A stretch of 64,000 bases of DNA, taken from the NCBI GenBank assembly GCA_024398055.1, contig CP073749.1, forward strand, positions 3,224,594-3,288,593, given 5' to 3'. Positions within the stretch are counted from its first letter, which is position 1. Every line of letters begins with the position of its first letter. The position numbers and the translations under genes are program-made. Below, one piece after another: positions 27,634-38,210 of the stretch. Below the pieces are notes generated by a model. It saw nothing but the letters and a program-made list of their open reading frames with translations, was not told where the DNA came from and searched no databases. This DNA is from a bacterium SCSIO 12741. Lineage in GTDB: Bacteria > Bacteroidota > Bacteroidia > Flavobacteriales_G > Salibacteraceae.

Positions 27634-27722
27634 GGCGAGTAGTGAGTAGCGAGAAGCGAGTAGTGAGAAGGGAGTGGCGAGAAACGAGTAGTGAGAAGCG
27701 AGGAGAGAGAGGGGAGAAGAAG
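27634..27722. repeat. Purine-rich short degenerate tandem repeats
   Basis: About 90 bases of G/A/T-only sequence on the plus strand with very few Cs, built from units like GAGTAGTGAGAAGC with variants (GCGAGTAGTGAGTAGC, GGAGTGGCGAGAAAC). It resembles the short tandemly repeated repetitive elements seen between genes in some bacteria. A run of GAATTCT/GAATTTT repeats follows at about 27730-27770. It is noncoding; apparent reading frames of 60-90 codons through it are repeat artefacts. Confidence 0.75.
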
Positions 27723-27795
27723 GGAATCTTGAATTCTGAATTCTGAATTTTGAAGATTCAAGATTGATTTTGAGGATTGAACCTTGAAGCCTTAT

Positions 27796-27840
27796 CAAAA
27801 AAAGGCTCCCCAATTTCCTCCGTCAGGAAAAAGGGGAGCA
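27796..27840 (-). terminator. Rho-independent terminator of the SprB-type adhesin gene
   Basis: On the minus strand a long stem (GCTCCCC at 27839-27833 pairing with GGGGAGC at 27811-27805) encloses an inner stem TTTCCT/AGGAAA and is followed by a run of seven Ts. It lies 46 bases after the stop of the adhesin gene. Confidence 0.9.
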
Positions 27841-27885
27841 CTTGTTATATCGGATGTGGGAGATCCGAACTGGGGGGTTACTTTA

Positions 27886-30800
27886 CTATTTCAGGATCGA
27901 AAGAGAACCGAGCTCTTCGTGTCGATTCTTTTCGTTTTTGGCATCACCTGTGATTAATTTCCAGGTGTAAACGCCTACTGGAGCAGACTCGCCGGACTTA
28001 CCAACGGTTCCATCCCAAGATTCATTGTAGTCTCTGGATTCGAATACCAATCCACCCCAACGGTCATAAACCATTACGTGGTAGAAATCCAATTCAAATC
28101 CTGTACCAACCGGTTTCCAGGTATCGTTTTTACCATCGCCATTAGGCGTGAAGCTCGTTGGCACATAGATGGTAAAGTCAGGTCTAATGGTGATGTACAT
28201 GATGGTGTCATCTTCACAACCCAGATTGTTGACCACATCCAAGCGAACAGGGTATTTGCCTGCTTCCTCTTCAGGGAAAGTGAAACGTGCGTTCTGAGTC
28301 ATGGAAGTATCCAATCCTGCGAAGTTCCAGCGCCATTCTACGAGTTTTCCATCAGATTCGTCTTTAAACTTGATTTTGGTGTCAAGTAGAGTAGTAGGCT
28401 GAGGACTCATGCTGAAGGATGCTGTAGGCACTTCGTATACGTCCATGTAGTTCTTTCTTACCAAGGAATCCACACAACCATCGGTACTGGTTACCACCAA
28501 TTTCACGTCGTACTTACCACTCTGGGTATAGGTCTTGTCAACACTTCTACAGGTAGTAGCACTGGTTTCATCACCGAAGGACCATTCACATTTTGCTGAT
28601 GCATTGGTCAGGTTCTGGAACCCTACTGTAAGTGGAGGACATCCAGCGGCTGTATCAGAGCTAAAGTCAACCACCGGTTGTGGCATAACAGCGATAGTCA
28701 CACTATCCATTACTTCTGGTGTACCACACTCATCGCTTAACATCAAGTAGTAAGTAGTGGTTTTCTCAGGAGAAGCATTCGGCTGTGCAATGAAGGCATT
28801 AGACAAGCCAACGAATGGTTGCCACAAGTATTTGTATCCGTCTCCTTTTCCACCCAGGGCCTTAGCCTTGAGCTTAGTGTTGGATCCTTTACAGATAGCG
28901 GTGTCATTTGGCATTTCGATGGACAAGGAATCAAACAAGTTAACCTTCATCAAAAGTCCGTTCGATGCACAACCGCGGTTGTCAGTTGCATATACCGAGT
29001 AGATCGAATTTGCATCCGGACACACATTAGCCACATTGGTTGAACTCACAGATGGAGTCCAGTGGTACTGGTGCTGTGGACTGTTTCCTCCGGTGGAGAA
29101 CACTTCCAACTTAGCACAAGTAGACACACAAACCGTTGTAGAATCTTGTGGAGTAGTCAACACCATCAATGGTGGTTCAGTTACCGTAATGGCTTTGTTT
29201 CCTTTACAACCCTTTTGGTCACGTACAAACACCTGGTAAGTTTTAGCACCTACATGGGTCTTAGTTACCGAGCTATCCAACATGGCGTAGGTAGAATCTG
29301 CACCTGAAGTTGGAGGGTAGTAATTGGATCCTGAATCCAGGCTAAAGAAGAACATTCCGTTTCCACCTTTACCCTTGATGTGTAGTTCTGCATCTCCGTA
29401 TCCATAACAAGTTGGAGCTACATAATCCAGGGAATCCACAATCAGTTCTGGGACCTCCGTAATGGTAAACGTGGTATCCAATTTACATCCGTTCGCATCG
29501 CTTACTTCCATGGAGTAACCGTTGTAGGCAAACAACTTGGTGAAAGCAGAATCCTGAACTACTTGAGGTGGGTGAGTTGCACCCGACCAGGAACCTTGCC
29601 AATTGTAGTTATATGGTCCGGTGCCACCTGAAGCAGATGCTACAGCCCAGCCATCACCTTGCTTGTAACAGCTGTCGATGAAAGTAGAGAAGGAGTATTG
29701 CATCGCGTTGGGTTGAGTCAGTGTATCAAACTCTGGGAAGGCCTTACAACCATTGGCACCTCGAGCAAAAATGATGTAGGTGCCTGCTTTCAATCCGGTA
29801 AAGTTTGGAGAGTTACTCCATGTCGCTCCAGAGTCGATGCTGAAGGACAACGGTTGAACACCACCTGAAGCATGAACTGTGATTTGACCTGAGCTGTCGT
29901 TGAAACAGCCTAAGTTTTGAAGATTGATAGAGTCGATCACAGGAGCTCCTTGGTTGTACAGTACATCTACCGAAGTATCACTTACACATCCCATGCTGTC
30001 CTTTACCTGTAGGGTGTAGGTTCCGATAGGAAGATTGGTGAAGTTGCTGTCTGTTGACCAGCTGGTACCACCATTAATGGTAAACTGGTAGGGCTTAACG
30101 CCACCCGTTGGAGAGAAGGCAATTGATCCCTGACCGGTTTGACAATTCGGGTCAGTAAGCACTCCATTGGCCTTAACCGAATCGGCAAATACCGTAATAC
30201 TATCTACGATGGTACAGCTACAAGTATCTGTATAGGTCAATTTGAGCACCGTAGTTTGCGTCAAAGAAACCTTTGGATTTGGAATACTTGGATCGCTAAA
30301 CGCAGAGGCTGGAGTCCAGCTAAAGGTACTTTGTCCACAACCTGTGAAATAGGTCGGATTAAGCTGGAAGCTATCTCCGGCACAGATGGCAGTATCGTTT
30401 CCGATTTCCAATTCCGCAACCAGGATTTTGATAGAAGCTGTATCGCTACACTTATCGAAAGTATCGGTAACCAATACGTTGTAAGTCTGAGTAGTGTTGA
30501 TGGTAGCCTCTGGATTTTGCAAGGTATCAAAGTTCAACCCTGCTGAAGGCGTCCACTTATAGGTAAACTCTTTGGGGTCACGAGATCCACAATAGTTCAC
30601 CTGAAGAGTAGGGCGGTTCAGGTTGTTACTCAAACTCAACATTTGAGAGGTACAGGAAGACAAGGTTCCATAATCGGACAAACAAGTTGGTGCCAATGTA
30701 GAAACGTAGGCCACTGACGCATTGGAAGAAGCAGCACCCGAGGAGTTGTCCCAGCAGATTTCTACCAAGAGAGAACTGTTTCCATCGTAGTTGTAGTTGT

Positions 30801-33125
30801 TGTCTAACTGGTGCGTATTCCAACCAGCAACGGGACTTACCGTTTTTGGGTTGAAAACCGTTACTGCATTTTGCTCCCAAGAGGTCAAGGTTGTCTTGGT
30901 AGCAGGCAAACATTTGAGCTTGATGGTGTACCCTGCAATGGAACCGGCACCATTGGTGCTCACCACATTAAATCCGATGGATTCAATGATTCCGGCGGTA
31001 ACTCCCATGGCATTCAATTCAGCAGCTGTATATAGGAACTGTTGACGTGCCTTAACCTGACCAGCTCCATAAGGACAAGGCCAGTTTGAAGCACCGGTGC
31101 TACCCGAACCAGTTGAGTTTGCGGTCGAGTTACTGGTGCTGTACAAGAAAGAACTGGTACAGTAGTTCGTTGTCGTACCACAAGAGGATGGCATGGCCCC
31201 CAGGGATAGTGAAATCTGCGTAGGTGTACCAGGACACGCTGGATTCGGCATGGCAGAGACCAGAATACTATCCGGCATAGGTGGAGTAACGGCCACGAAT
31301 ATCGAATCTCGTTTGGTACATCCAGAATCCGAAACAATGGTAAATGGATAGTACTGACTCGTTATTGGAGTGGCTATCGGATTTTGAATGGTGTCGTCAG
31401 ACAGGGTAGAATTCGTATCCCATTCATAGGTATAAGAGAAGTGGGTTGAATCGGTACCAATAAACAGATTAGCTATGCTATCACTAAAACATATCAGGGT
31501 ATCCGAAGTTTTGATCACATTGTAATTCTTGGCCGCAACGATCTTAACAGAATCTCGATCCTTACAGGCCGAAGCCTTTACACAGCCCTCTTTCATATCT
31601 GACCATACTTCGAGGTAGGTTGTCTTTTTCGGGAAGAATCGTATGATTTTATTCGTGTCCCTCGCATTGGTATCACCCCAGGCATTGACCCCCCATTCAA
31701 GGGTATCTCCATAAACGGTATTCCATTTATAACTATAGCCGCCCGAAGCCTCAAGGGTTACGGTATCAAAATTCATACATACGGCTAAATCAGGTCCTGC
31801 ATAGGTGGAATTTCGAACTTGAACTTCAAATACCGAAAATCCATTACCTGGATAGGTACATCGGTCATCATTGTATACGAGATAGAAGGTTTTTACAGGA
31901 TTCAGGCCTATGCTCGCCACCCAGCTGAATTTGACCACGGCCTTGTTTCGAGCCAAGTGGGTAACTGTCATGGTGGAATTCGGCATTACCTTATCGTAGT
32001 TGGATTCGAAAATAAGGGTGTCCGCTGCATCCGCATCAACAATGGTATCTTCAAAGGTGATAGTATCACCATTACACACCTGGACCGTAAACTTGGACAG
32101 CCTTTGAGCAGTTTTACCGGTAACATTGGTGACACCCGAAACATCAATTGGGATGTTGTTTGCACAAGCCGTCACCCGGAACTGAACATCACGTAAGGTT
32201 TGAGCCTTCCAGCGACCCGTACAACGTTCGTATTCTTTTACCCAAAAGGCGACCACCCGTTTTCCGGCGGAGGCAGGCGTGAAATCGATCAATCCGGTTC
32301 TGGTGTTTAGACTAAAGTTGGCGCCTGGGGCCTGGGCAGTGAATGCACCGGTATAGTTTACACAGGTGGTTTCGTTTTGCATAGCGCAGGTTAGTTCATA
32401 AACCAAGCTGTCTCCCTCACCATCAATTGTTCCTAAACCGTAAAGTACGCGTTTACCCACACAAGCCGAAGGAATAGGTTTTACTTCATCCGCAAAATCA
32501 GGTGCACTGTTTTGGGGGAAGTTCAAGTTGTCAAATCGGGTTTCTACATACATATTACCCGAGTTGGTGTTTGAGTTAGCCGTATTCCGACAACAACGAG
32601 GTTTATAGCCGAACACCCAGTAATTACACTGAGTTAAAGAAATAATACCAAAATATTTGAATCGAAGGTATCCTTGAGCGGTACCATTTCGGCAGTTGGA
32701 TCGTGGCGTAGTGGCTGGATTTAGCACATTGTCACACAAATCCGATACTTCCTCGGCTACAAGTTGTACTCCACCGGTAGTGGTAGATTGTACTCCTGGG
32801 TATGGACCTGCAAAAGGAACGGGTGTGGGAGCTACAAAGGGTAGGTGGTTAAGCACGAAATTGTTAGACGGGCCACCGCTTGAACATTGGTAGGTTACCG
32901 TTTCGGTAGCGTAGTTATATGAGGCTCCAGAACAATCGCGGAAAACGGCTGTTTCTATATAATACAGGTATCTTCCCGGAACGGTATCTGGACCAACATA
33001 CTTAAATTTAATACTACCCCAGAAACGTGAGTAGCATGGGCGCTTTGAAAAGCCAGCGTCCCAGCAATGAATAGAAAAAGCGACAGCAAGGGTCGCCTGT
33101 AATTAATGGGTGATGATAATGACAT
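27886..33125 (-). CDS. Giant SprB-repeat/PKD adhesin with type B T9SS sorting domain, apparent one-base frameshift
   Basis: The ATG at 33125 gives a signal peptide (RRPLLSLFLFIAGTLAFQSAHA) and the family opening THVSG. The frame then breaks near the CCCC run at 33017-33020 and continues as GSIKFKYVGPDTVPGRYLYY. Adding one base gives 1746 residues without interruption. Order: an N-terminal beta domain with conserved FRDCSG, Cys-rich segments, a jelly-roll-like region (about 600-750), at least five SprB repeats (GxYTLQVKDSMGCVSD type), PKD domains (KCEWSFGDETSAT and EWRWNFAGLD), and a type B CTD from VPTSFTPNGDGKNDTWKPV to SLSILK. It should be a cell-surface adhesin exported by T9SS, possibly moved by gliding machinery. 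It is monocistronic, with a strong terminator. Confidence 0.88.
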
Positions 33126-33423
33126 AGTACGATTCGTTTATTGGCTTTCCGGAGATAAAGCTACGCTATACAATAGGGGTAGAAGACGGCCAATTGCTCA
33201 AACCGGGAGGTGAATGTATTATTTTGAGTTCTCGTTTTGTGAAATGTAATTAACTGAAAATCAAGTAATTGCAAGGGTTTGGTTTTTTCGTCCATTGAAA
33301 GAGCTTTCTTATGGCACGAGATCGGTTTTTTACAAAACCCGAATTTTTGGGAGCACCAAGAAAAAATTCACTTATCCCTTCTACCCGAAGGCATTTTTTT
33401 AGTTTAGCAGCGATACCGGACCT
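33126..33423. other. Divergent intergenic region, adhesin / cysteine dioxygenase fusion
   Basis: Nearly 300 bases between two divergent genes. It must hold the promoters of both, but I see no full TTG-N19-23-TAnnTTTG match. The nearest is TAGTTTAG at about 33401-33408, before the plus-strand gene. No RNA gene or strong hairpin was seen. Confidence 0.3.
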
Positions 33424-34824
33424 ATGAAAAGAGTACTTCAGGCATTAGAAAAAATTAATAAGCTCCCCCTCAAGGAGATGCCCTATCAAGAAGGGTACGA
33501 TCAAGTATTTGATTGGCTGACGGAAATCGATTTCGCACAAGTAGATATTACCGGGTATGAACCTCCCGATCCTGCGGCTGATAATTATTCCAAACGAGTC
33601 ATTCAAATGAATCCCTTTGAGGCGGTTCTAATTCATTGGCCGGCGGGAATGGAATCAGCGGTCCACCTGCACCAAGGCTTTTGGGGTTTTGTAGCTGTCG
33701 TCCAAGGAAAGTTGGAGAACTATGAATACCACCTGGAAAATCGGCAGCTTAAGGAATGGAGGGTGACGGAAGGAATTCCCGGGGCGCTTCTTCAAGAACC
33801 TGATGGAGTAATCCACAAATTGGTCAATCCGAGTTCTACTGAAAGTGCGGTTACCATTCATTTCTATTATCCTCCGCTGGAGAGTTATGAGGGAATGAAA
33901 ATCTTTGACCTCGAAAACTGTCGTTTAGGTATATTAAACGATCAGGCGAATACGGCTTCCTGGGTGGAACCAGAGAGTTCTTTTAAAAAGATCACCGAAC
34001 AGGCCTTTAAGTTTTTGGCTCTCGATGAGTATAGAACCTCTTCACACTACATTCATCCGGTAATTCCCAAGCCAGCATCCGAAGCCATTCGAAAGGGGTT
34101 GAGTGCCTATTATTCGGAACAGGCTCACCAGTATGACTTTTTTGATCTGCAACATGAAATGCGCCGGAAGTACACTGAAAAGATCAATGAACTCATTGCC
34201 CGAGAAATTAGAATCAATCATTCTGATACCCAAAACTTCTTAGCCCTGGCATGTGGCACGGGCCGACGAATTACGGAGATAAGAGAACAGGTTGGATTTC
34301 ACTTCTCTGTTCTTGGAGTTGACTTGAGTGCCGAGATGGCCAACGTGGCAAAAAATCGGGGTATTGAGACTCTTGTTGGTGATTGGCTGGAAGTAGATCT
34401 AAACGGCGAATTATACGACGGCGCAACTTTTCTTTATGCCTTTGGTCATTTGGAATCCTCAGAAGTGAGAAGGCGATCGCTGAAAAAAGTACTTAACTCC
34501 ATTCGTCCAGGGGCACCCGTTTTCTTCGATGTTTTCAATCTGGAAGACAAAAATGAATGGGGCGGTAGGGCTAATACCTATTACCGGGAGCAGAGCCTTC
34601 ATCGCTTTGGATATGAGCGTGGAGATGTGTTCTATAAGAAATCCGGAGGAGAGGCTGTTGCCTTTCTGCATTACTTTACCGAAGAAGAAGTTCGTAGTGC
34701 TTTAGAGGATGTTGGATTTGAAGTGGCCTGGATCAAGCATATTGGATACGCCAAAAAATCAGGCATGGTTCTCGAAACCAAAAATGAAGGATCTTTGTTT
34801 GTTAAAGCAATAAAGCCGAAGTAA
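33424..34824 (+). CDS. Cysteine dioxygenase-like cupin fused to a SAM methyltransferase
   Basis: A 466-residue two-domain protein. Residues about 20-175 look like type I cysteine dioxygenase: IHWPAGMESAVHLHQGFWG has the metal pair His81 and His83, VVQGKLENYEY follows, and His131 (GVIHKLVNPS) supplies the third ligand. This is the three-His iron site of thiol dioxygenases. Residues about 225-466 are a class I methyltransferase with motif I ALACGTGRR (274-282), acidic Asp300 in GVDLSAEM and a Tyr/Phe-rich C terminus. The join suggests that a thiol (for example cysteine) is oxidised and then the product or a partner is methylated. This is inference and the true substrate is unknown. It is followed directly by pdxH. 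Confidence 0.82.
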   Translation: MKRVLQALEKINKLPLKEMPYQEGYDQVFDWLTEIDFAQVDITGYEPPDPAADNYSKRVIQMNPFEAVLIHWPAGMESAVHLHQGFWGFVAVVQGKLENYEYHLENRQLKEWRVTEGIPGALLQEPDGVIHKLVNPSSTESAVTIHFYYPPLESYEGMKIFDLENCRLGILNDQANTASWVEPESSFKKITEQAFKFLALDEYRTSSHYIHPVIPKPASEAIRKGLSAYYSEQAHQYDFFDLQHEMRRKYTEKINELIAREIRINHSDTQNFLALACGTGRRITEIREQVGFHFSVLGVDLSAEMANVAKNRGIETLVGDWLEVDLNGELYDGATFLYAFGHLESSEVRRRSLKKVLNSIRPGAPVFFDVFNLEDKNEWGGRANTYYREQSLHRFGYERGDVFYKKSGGEAVAFLHYFTEEEVRSALEDVGFEVAWIKHIGYAKKSGMVLETKNEGSLFVKAIKPK

Positions 34825-35475
34825 ATGGGAATGGTTAACAATTACCTGAATCAAATTCGACACGAATTTGCCTCTCAAAGTCTGGATCTTGAATCGGTGG
34901 AGGATAATCCCATCAACCAATTGGAGAAATGGATAACCGAAGCGGTGGATTCTCAATTGTTGGAACCCAATGCGATGTCGGTAAGTACGGTGTCAACAAA
35001 TGGTGAACCTACTTCAAGGGTGGTTTACTTAAGAGGATTGGATGACAAAGGGCTTCGCTTTTATACGAATTACCTGAGTCGGAAAGGGCAAGATGTTGAG
35101 TCGCACCATCAGGTTGCGCTTTTATTTTTTCATGCTGAGCTTGAGCGCCAGGTTCGGGTCAACGGAAGAATTGAAAAACTGAGTGAGGAAGAATCAGATG
35201 CCTATTTCAACGCTCGCCCTGTAGAAAGTAAGCTGGGAGCTTGGGCTTCTGAACAAAGCCAGGAAATTGCTTCCCGACAAACCTTAAAGAATAGGCTTGA
35301 AGAATTTCGTCAGAAGTTTAGTGACGATGTTCCTCGTCCGCCACATTGGGGAGGTTATCTCGTTGTTCCTCATCGAATGGAGTTTTGGCAGGGACGTCCT
35401 GCTCGCTTGCATGATCGGATGGTGTATACCTTGGAAGAAGCTTCCAACTGGACCCTTAAGCGCTTAGCTCCCTAA
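34825..35475 (+). CDS. pdxH: Pyridoxamine 5'-phosphate oxidase
   Basis: FMN enzyme that oxidises pyridoxine or pyridoxamine 5'-phosphate to pyridoxal phosphate. Full-length (216 residues), with typical segments NAMSVSTVSTNGEPTSRVVYLRG, FYTNYLSRKGQDV, ALLFFHAELERQVRVNGRIEKL, SKLGAWASEQSQ, PPHWGGYLVVPHRMEFWQGR and the C-terminal LKRLAP. The start codon follows the stop of the fusion gene without a gap, indicating one operon. The PLP product could serve the PLP enzymes of the cell at large; a special link to its neighbour is possible but unproven. Confidence 0.95.
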   Translation: MGMVNNYLNQIRHEFASQSLDLESVEDNPINQLEKWITEAVDSQLLEPNAMSVSTVSTNGEPTSRVVYLRGLDDKGLRFYTNYLSRKGQDVESHHQVALLFFHAELERQVRVNGRIEKLSEEESDAYFNARPVESKLGAWASEQSQEIASRQTLKNRLEEFRQKFSDDVPRPPHWGGYLVVPHRMEFWQGRPARLHDRMVYTLEEASNWTLKRLAP

Positions 35476-35478
35476 TTC

Positions 35479-36732
35479 ATGGGACTCAATCCATACCTGG
35501 AGCGCAATCGTTTCCTTTCCCGACAAATATCAAGTACGCCGGCTTCTGATTTGAGCTTAGTGGTGGTCATTCCCTCGCATGACGAGCCGGATTTGATTGG
35601 ATCACTTACCAGCCTTTCAGATTGTACCTTGCCCGAAGGCTCGGTGGAGGTTATAGTGGTCATAAATGCTTCAGAGGCCGATGATCCACTTCTAAAGGAA
35701 AGAAATCTGGCATCTCTGAATCAAGCTCAATCCTGGGCTAAGGATCATCAAAAAGAAGGTTTGGCGTATCATTTCATCTTACAAAACGAGTTGCCCCGAA
35801 AACATGCTGGAGTGGGCTTGGCCCGGAAGATAGGAATGGATGAAGCTGTTGATCGATTGGATCAAGTGGATAATCCGGAAGGAGTTATTGTATGCTTTGA
35901 TGCTGATTCACGGTGTGAGAGCAATTATTTTCAGGTCCTGGAAACCGCTTTTGATCAGCATCCGAAATGGGGTGGGGCATCCATCCACTTTGAGCATCCC
36001 CTGCAAGGAGGTGCGTTTCCTTCGGATATTTATGATGCGATCACGGCCTACGAGCTTCATTTGCGCTATCACCTCAATGGATTGCGTTATGCTGATCACC
36101 CTCAGGCCTACCATACCATTGGATCGAGCATGGCAGTTCGTAGCACTACCTATCAGAAAGAAGGGGGAATGAACCGCAGAAAGGCTGGTGAGGATTTTTA
36201 CTTTTTACAAAAAATCATTCAGGCAAGTCCCTTTGGTGAGATTACCGATACCCAGGTGATACCTTCGCCGCGAGGATCGCATCGGGTTCCTTTTGGTACC
36301 GGAAAAGCAGTGAACGATACCCTCAATTCAGGCCAAGTTGCCTCGACTTATCCCTGGCAGGCTTATGAAGATTTAAAGGGGGTTCTACAATCGGTTATCC
36401 TCGAATACCGAAATCATGGAGGCTTCAAGGAAGCCTTTATGAATCATCAACCCGAATCGATTCAGGCCTTTTTAAAGAGCACTGATTACGAACAACGCAA
36501 AGCCGATTGGTTGCGCCATGGTACTTCCGAGCTTACTTTCTCCAAGCGGTTTTTCAGCTGGTTCAATGCCTTTCGAGCGATGAAATATGTTCATTTTGCC
36601 CGGGACCATTATTATGGTGAGCAATCCTTGGAAGAGGCCTTACCTCACTTAATGGGCGTTTTGAAATACAAAGGAGCCAACCAGTTTTCAGAGTGGCTGC
36701 TGTATTTACGCAAGCTGGACCGCAATCGTTGA
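35479..36732 (+). CDS. Family 2-type glycosyltransferase
   Basis: A 417-residue cytosolic GT-A-fold transferase, probably using a nucleotide sugar. The N-terminal Rossmann part reads LVVVIPSHDEPDLIGSL, and the metal-binding motif is CFDADSRCE (DxD). A later RRKAGEDFYFLQKI resembles the ED base region of GT2 enzymes. It has no transmembrane helices. It is the third gene of the dioxygenase/pdxH operon, 3 bases after pdxH. Its last 88 bases overlap the convergent GIY-YIG-like frame. Acceptor and donor are unknown. Confidence 0.85.
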   Translation: MGLNPYLERNRFLSRQISSTPASDLSLVVVIPSHDEPDLIGSLTSLSDCTLPEGSVEVIVVINASEADDPLLKERNLASLNQAQSWAKDHQKEGLAYHFILQNELPRKHAGVGLARKIGMDEAVDRLDQVDNPEGVIVCFDADSRCESNYFQVLETAFDQHPKWGGASIHFEHPLQGGAFPSDIYDAITAYELHLRYHLNGLRYADHPQAYHTIGSSMAVRSTTYQKEGGMNRRKAGEDFYFLQKIIQASPFGEITDTQVIPSPRGSHRVPFGTGKAVNDTLNSGQVASTYPWQAYEDLKGVLQSVILEYRNHGGFKEAFMNHQPESIQAFLKSTDYEQRKADWLRHGTSELTFSKRFFSWFNAFRAMKYVHFARDHYYGEQSLEEALPHLMGVLKYKGANQFSEWLLYLRKLDRNR

Positions 36733-37049
36733 GTTTTTAAATCCTGATTATTGGGAGGGTCGTATTTGCCTTCCAAAGATAGTTTTAGGGAATAGGCCTG
36801 TTCTTCGTCTGAAGTAAAGAGGATTTTGAATCGGGAGGATCCGTAGCCTTGTGACTTCTTAAAAAGACCTTTCAGTTCTTGTCCCAAATTTTCCGTTTGC
36901 ACCAGACCGATGTATTTGATGCGGTGTTTCGAATCCGCAAATAGGAATACTCCGTGGTGATTTGGCACCTGAAGGCAATCTTCTTTCAGGGTCCATTTCC
37001 AGGTACCGGTAATTCTCCAGTCCCGTTCATCTGACTCGTCCCAGATCAT
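36645..37049 (-). CDS. Small GIY-YIG-like protein
   Basis: A protein of 134 residues. HGVFLFADSKHRIKYIGLVQ fits a GIY-YIG core with GVF in place of GIY and an intact YIG. FKILFTSDEEQAYSLKLSLEGKYDPPNNQ fits the C-terminal half with its Glu and Asn-Asn end. The conserved Arg after the YIG helix is not evident (ENLGQELKGLF), so nuclease activity may be lost. The last 29 residues are encoded opposite the end of the glycosyltransferase gene, an unusual overlap for this compact genome. Call is moderate. Confidence 0.55.
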   Translation of the reverse strand: MIWDESDERDWRITGTWKWTLKEDCLQVPNHHGVFLFADSKHRIKYIGLVQTENLGQELKGLFKKSQGYGSSRFKILFTSDEEQAYSLKLSLEGKYDPPNNQDLKTQRLRSSLRKYSSHSENWLAPLYFKTPIK

Positions 37050-37083
37050 CGTAATACAGTTTAGTTCAACCGCAGGGCCGTTG

Positions 37084-37299
37084 TTAGCAACCCGGCTTAA
37101 AAGTGGTATAAGGTGTGTTGTCCACGTGATTTGATGAGAAACTTGTGCTCAACAAATCGGTGGATTGAGGCTGCAAGCTAACCGATGAATTGGAGATTTC
37201 AGAACTGGCTACCATAGCTTTAGCATCGCCCAACAAGGAGATGCCAATCAGTAGTGACAGGAACAGAAAAATGGTAATTCTATAGTTCGCTTCTTGCAT
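37084..37299 (-). CDS. Small exported protein of unknown function
   Basis: A 71-residue frame with a plausible signal peptide (YRITIFLFLSLLIGISLLGDAKA) and a Ser/Thr-rich mature part ending in Cys. No family recognised. It sits between the GIY-YIG-like gene and the LytTR gene on the same strand, 34 bases upstream of the former. Real but unproven; the clear signal peptide is the main support. Confidence 0.45.
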   Translation of the reverse strand: MQEANYRITIFLFLSLLIGISLLGDAKAMVASSEISNSSVSLQPQSTDLLSTSFSSNHVDNTPYTTFKPGC

Positions 37300-37420
37300 A
37301 ATCAGAGATAAAGGAACAACAGAATAAGGGCTTATGGAAAATTATCTTCCGATGCCAAACCAGGTATTTCCGTATGGGTAAAAATACTTATCCTGAAAAC
37401 CGGGATAAATACGGGAAATG

Positions 37421-38161
37421 TTAAACCAAGTAGAGGTTTTTGATGATTTCTTTGTGGGATTTGGCCACTGGAATTTCGTGTTCGCGTAGCATTAGATTGT
37501 TCCCTTTAATACCATCCACCTGATTGAGGTTTACCGCATGTTTTTTGCTTACCCGGGTAAGGGATTGAGAAGGAAACTTATCCAGTAAGGCCTTAAGCGG
37601 ATAGGAGAACTGATACGAACGTTTTTCAGTAACCAGAATAGAGTAGGAGCGGTCTGCTTCCAGATACAAGATGTCTTTGATACGAATACGCTCATGCACA
37701 AGGTTCCCCTTGATAAAGATGGAATCCTTAAACACCTTGGGAGCATCCAGGTCTTCGTATTTACGCTCCGGTTCAAATACCCGATCTGCTTCAAAATTTT
37801 GAAGAGCAATCTCGATCGAGATTAGTAATTGACGCGTATTAAAAGGCTTCAAGATGTACGACGAAGGTTTAGTTTTTCCCGCCCGATCGATGGTTTTCTT
37901 GTCCGAATAATCCGTCAAATAGATCAACGGAAGTGAATGGTTTGCCAGGATAGTGCTGGCCGTTTGAATACCATCCATTTCGCCAGCCAGTTGAATATCC
38001 ATCAAAATAATATCCGGTTCATTCTGGCTCACCGATACAATAGCATCTTCACCGCGATCCAGTTTATCGAGCACCTCGTAGCCGGAGGATTCCAGTTTCA
38101 AAGCAAGATCTTCCTGGATCAAAAAATCATCCTCAACGATCAATATTTTAATTTTGCTCAT
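37421..38161 (-). CDS. LytTR-family response regulator
   Basis: Two-component regulator of 246 residues. The receiver domain has the acidic pair ED-D at 10-12, phospho-acceptor Asp55 in IILMDIQLAG, Thr/Ser in YLTDYSD and Lys in SSYILKPF. The LytTR DNA-binding domain (about 150-246) shows DILYLEADRSYSILVT, LTRVSKKHAVNLNQVDGIKG and HEIPVAKSHKEII. It is divergent from the histidine kinase at 38211, with 49 bases between the starts, and is almost surely its partner. Confidence 0.95.
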   Translation of the reverse strand: MSKIKILIVEDDFLIQEDLALKLESSGYEVLDKLDRGEDAIVSVSQNEPDIILMDIQLAGEMDGIQTASTILANHSLPLIYLTDYSDKKTIDRAGKTKPSSYILKPFNTRQLLISIEIALQNFEADRVFEPERKYEDLDAPKVFKDSIFIKGNLVHERIRIKDILYLEADRSYSILVTEKRSYQFSYPLKALLDKFPSQSLTRVSKKHAVNLNQVDGIKGNNLMLREHEIPVAKSHKEIIKNLYLV

Positions 38162-38210
38162 CTTCCTACTATAACTAAATTGCGAGACCTATACGAAGGT
38201 AACACAACAA

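Noticed and set aside
27634-27722. Resemblance to a CRISPR array
   Set aside because: Units are short, degenerate and without spacers; no cas genes are in the window.
27550-27813. Frames of 60-90 codons through the purine-rich repeats
   Set aside because: Translation gives repetitive Ser/Leu strings from the repeat; no initiation signal or homologous feature.
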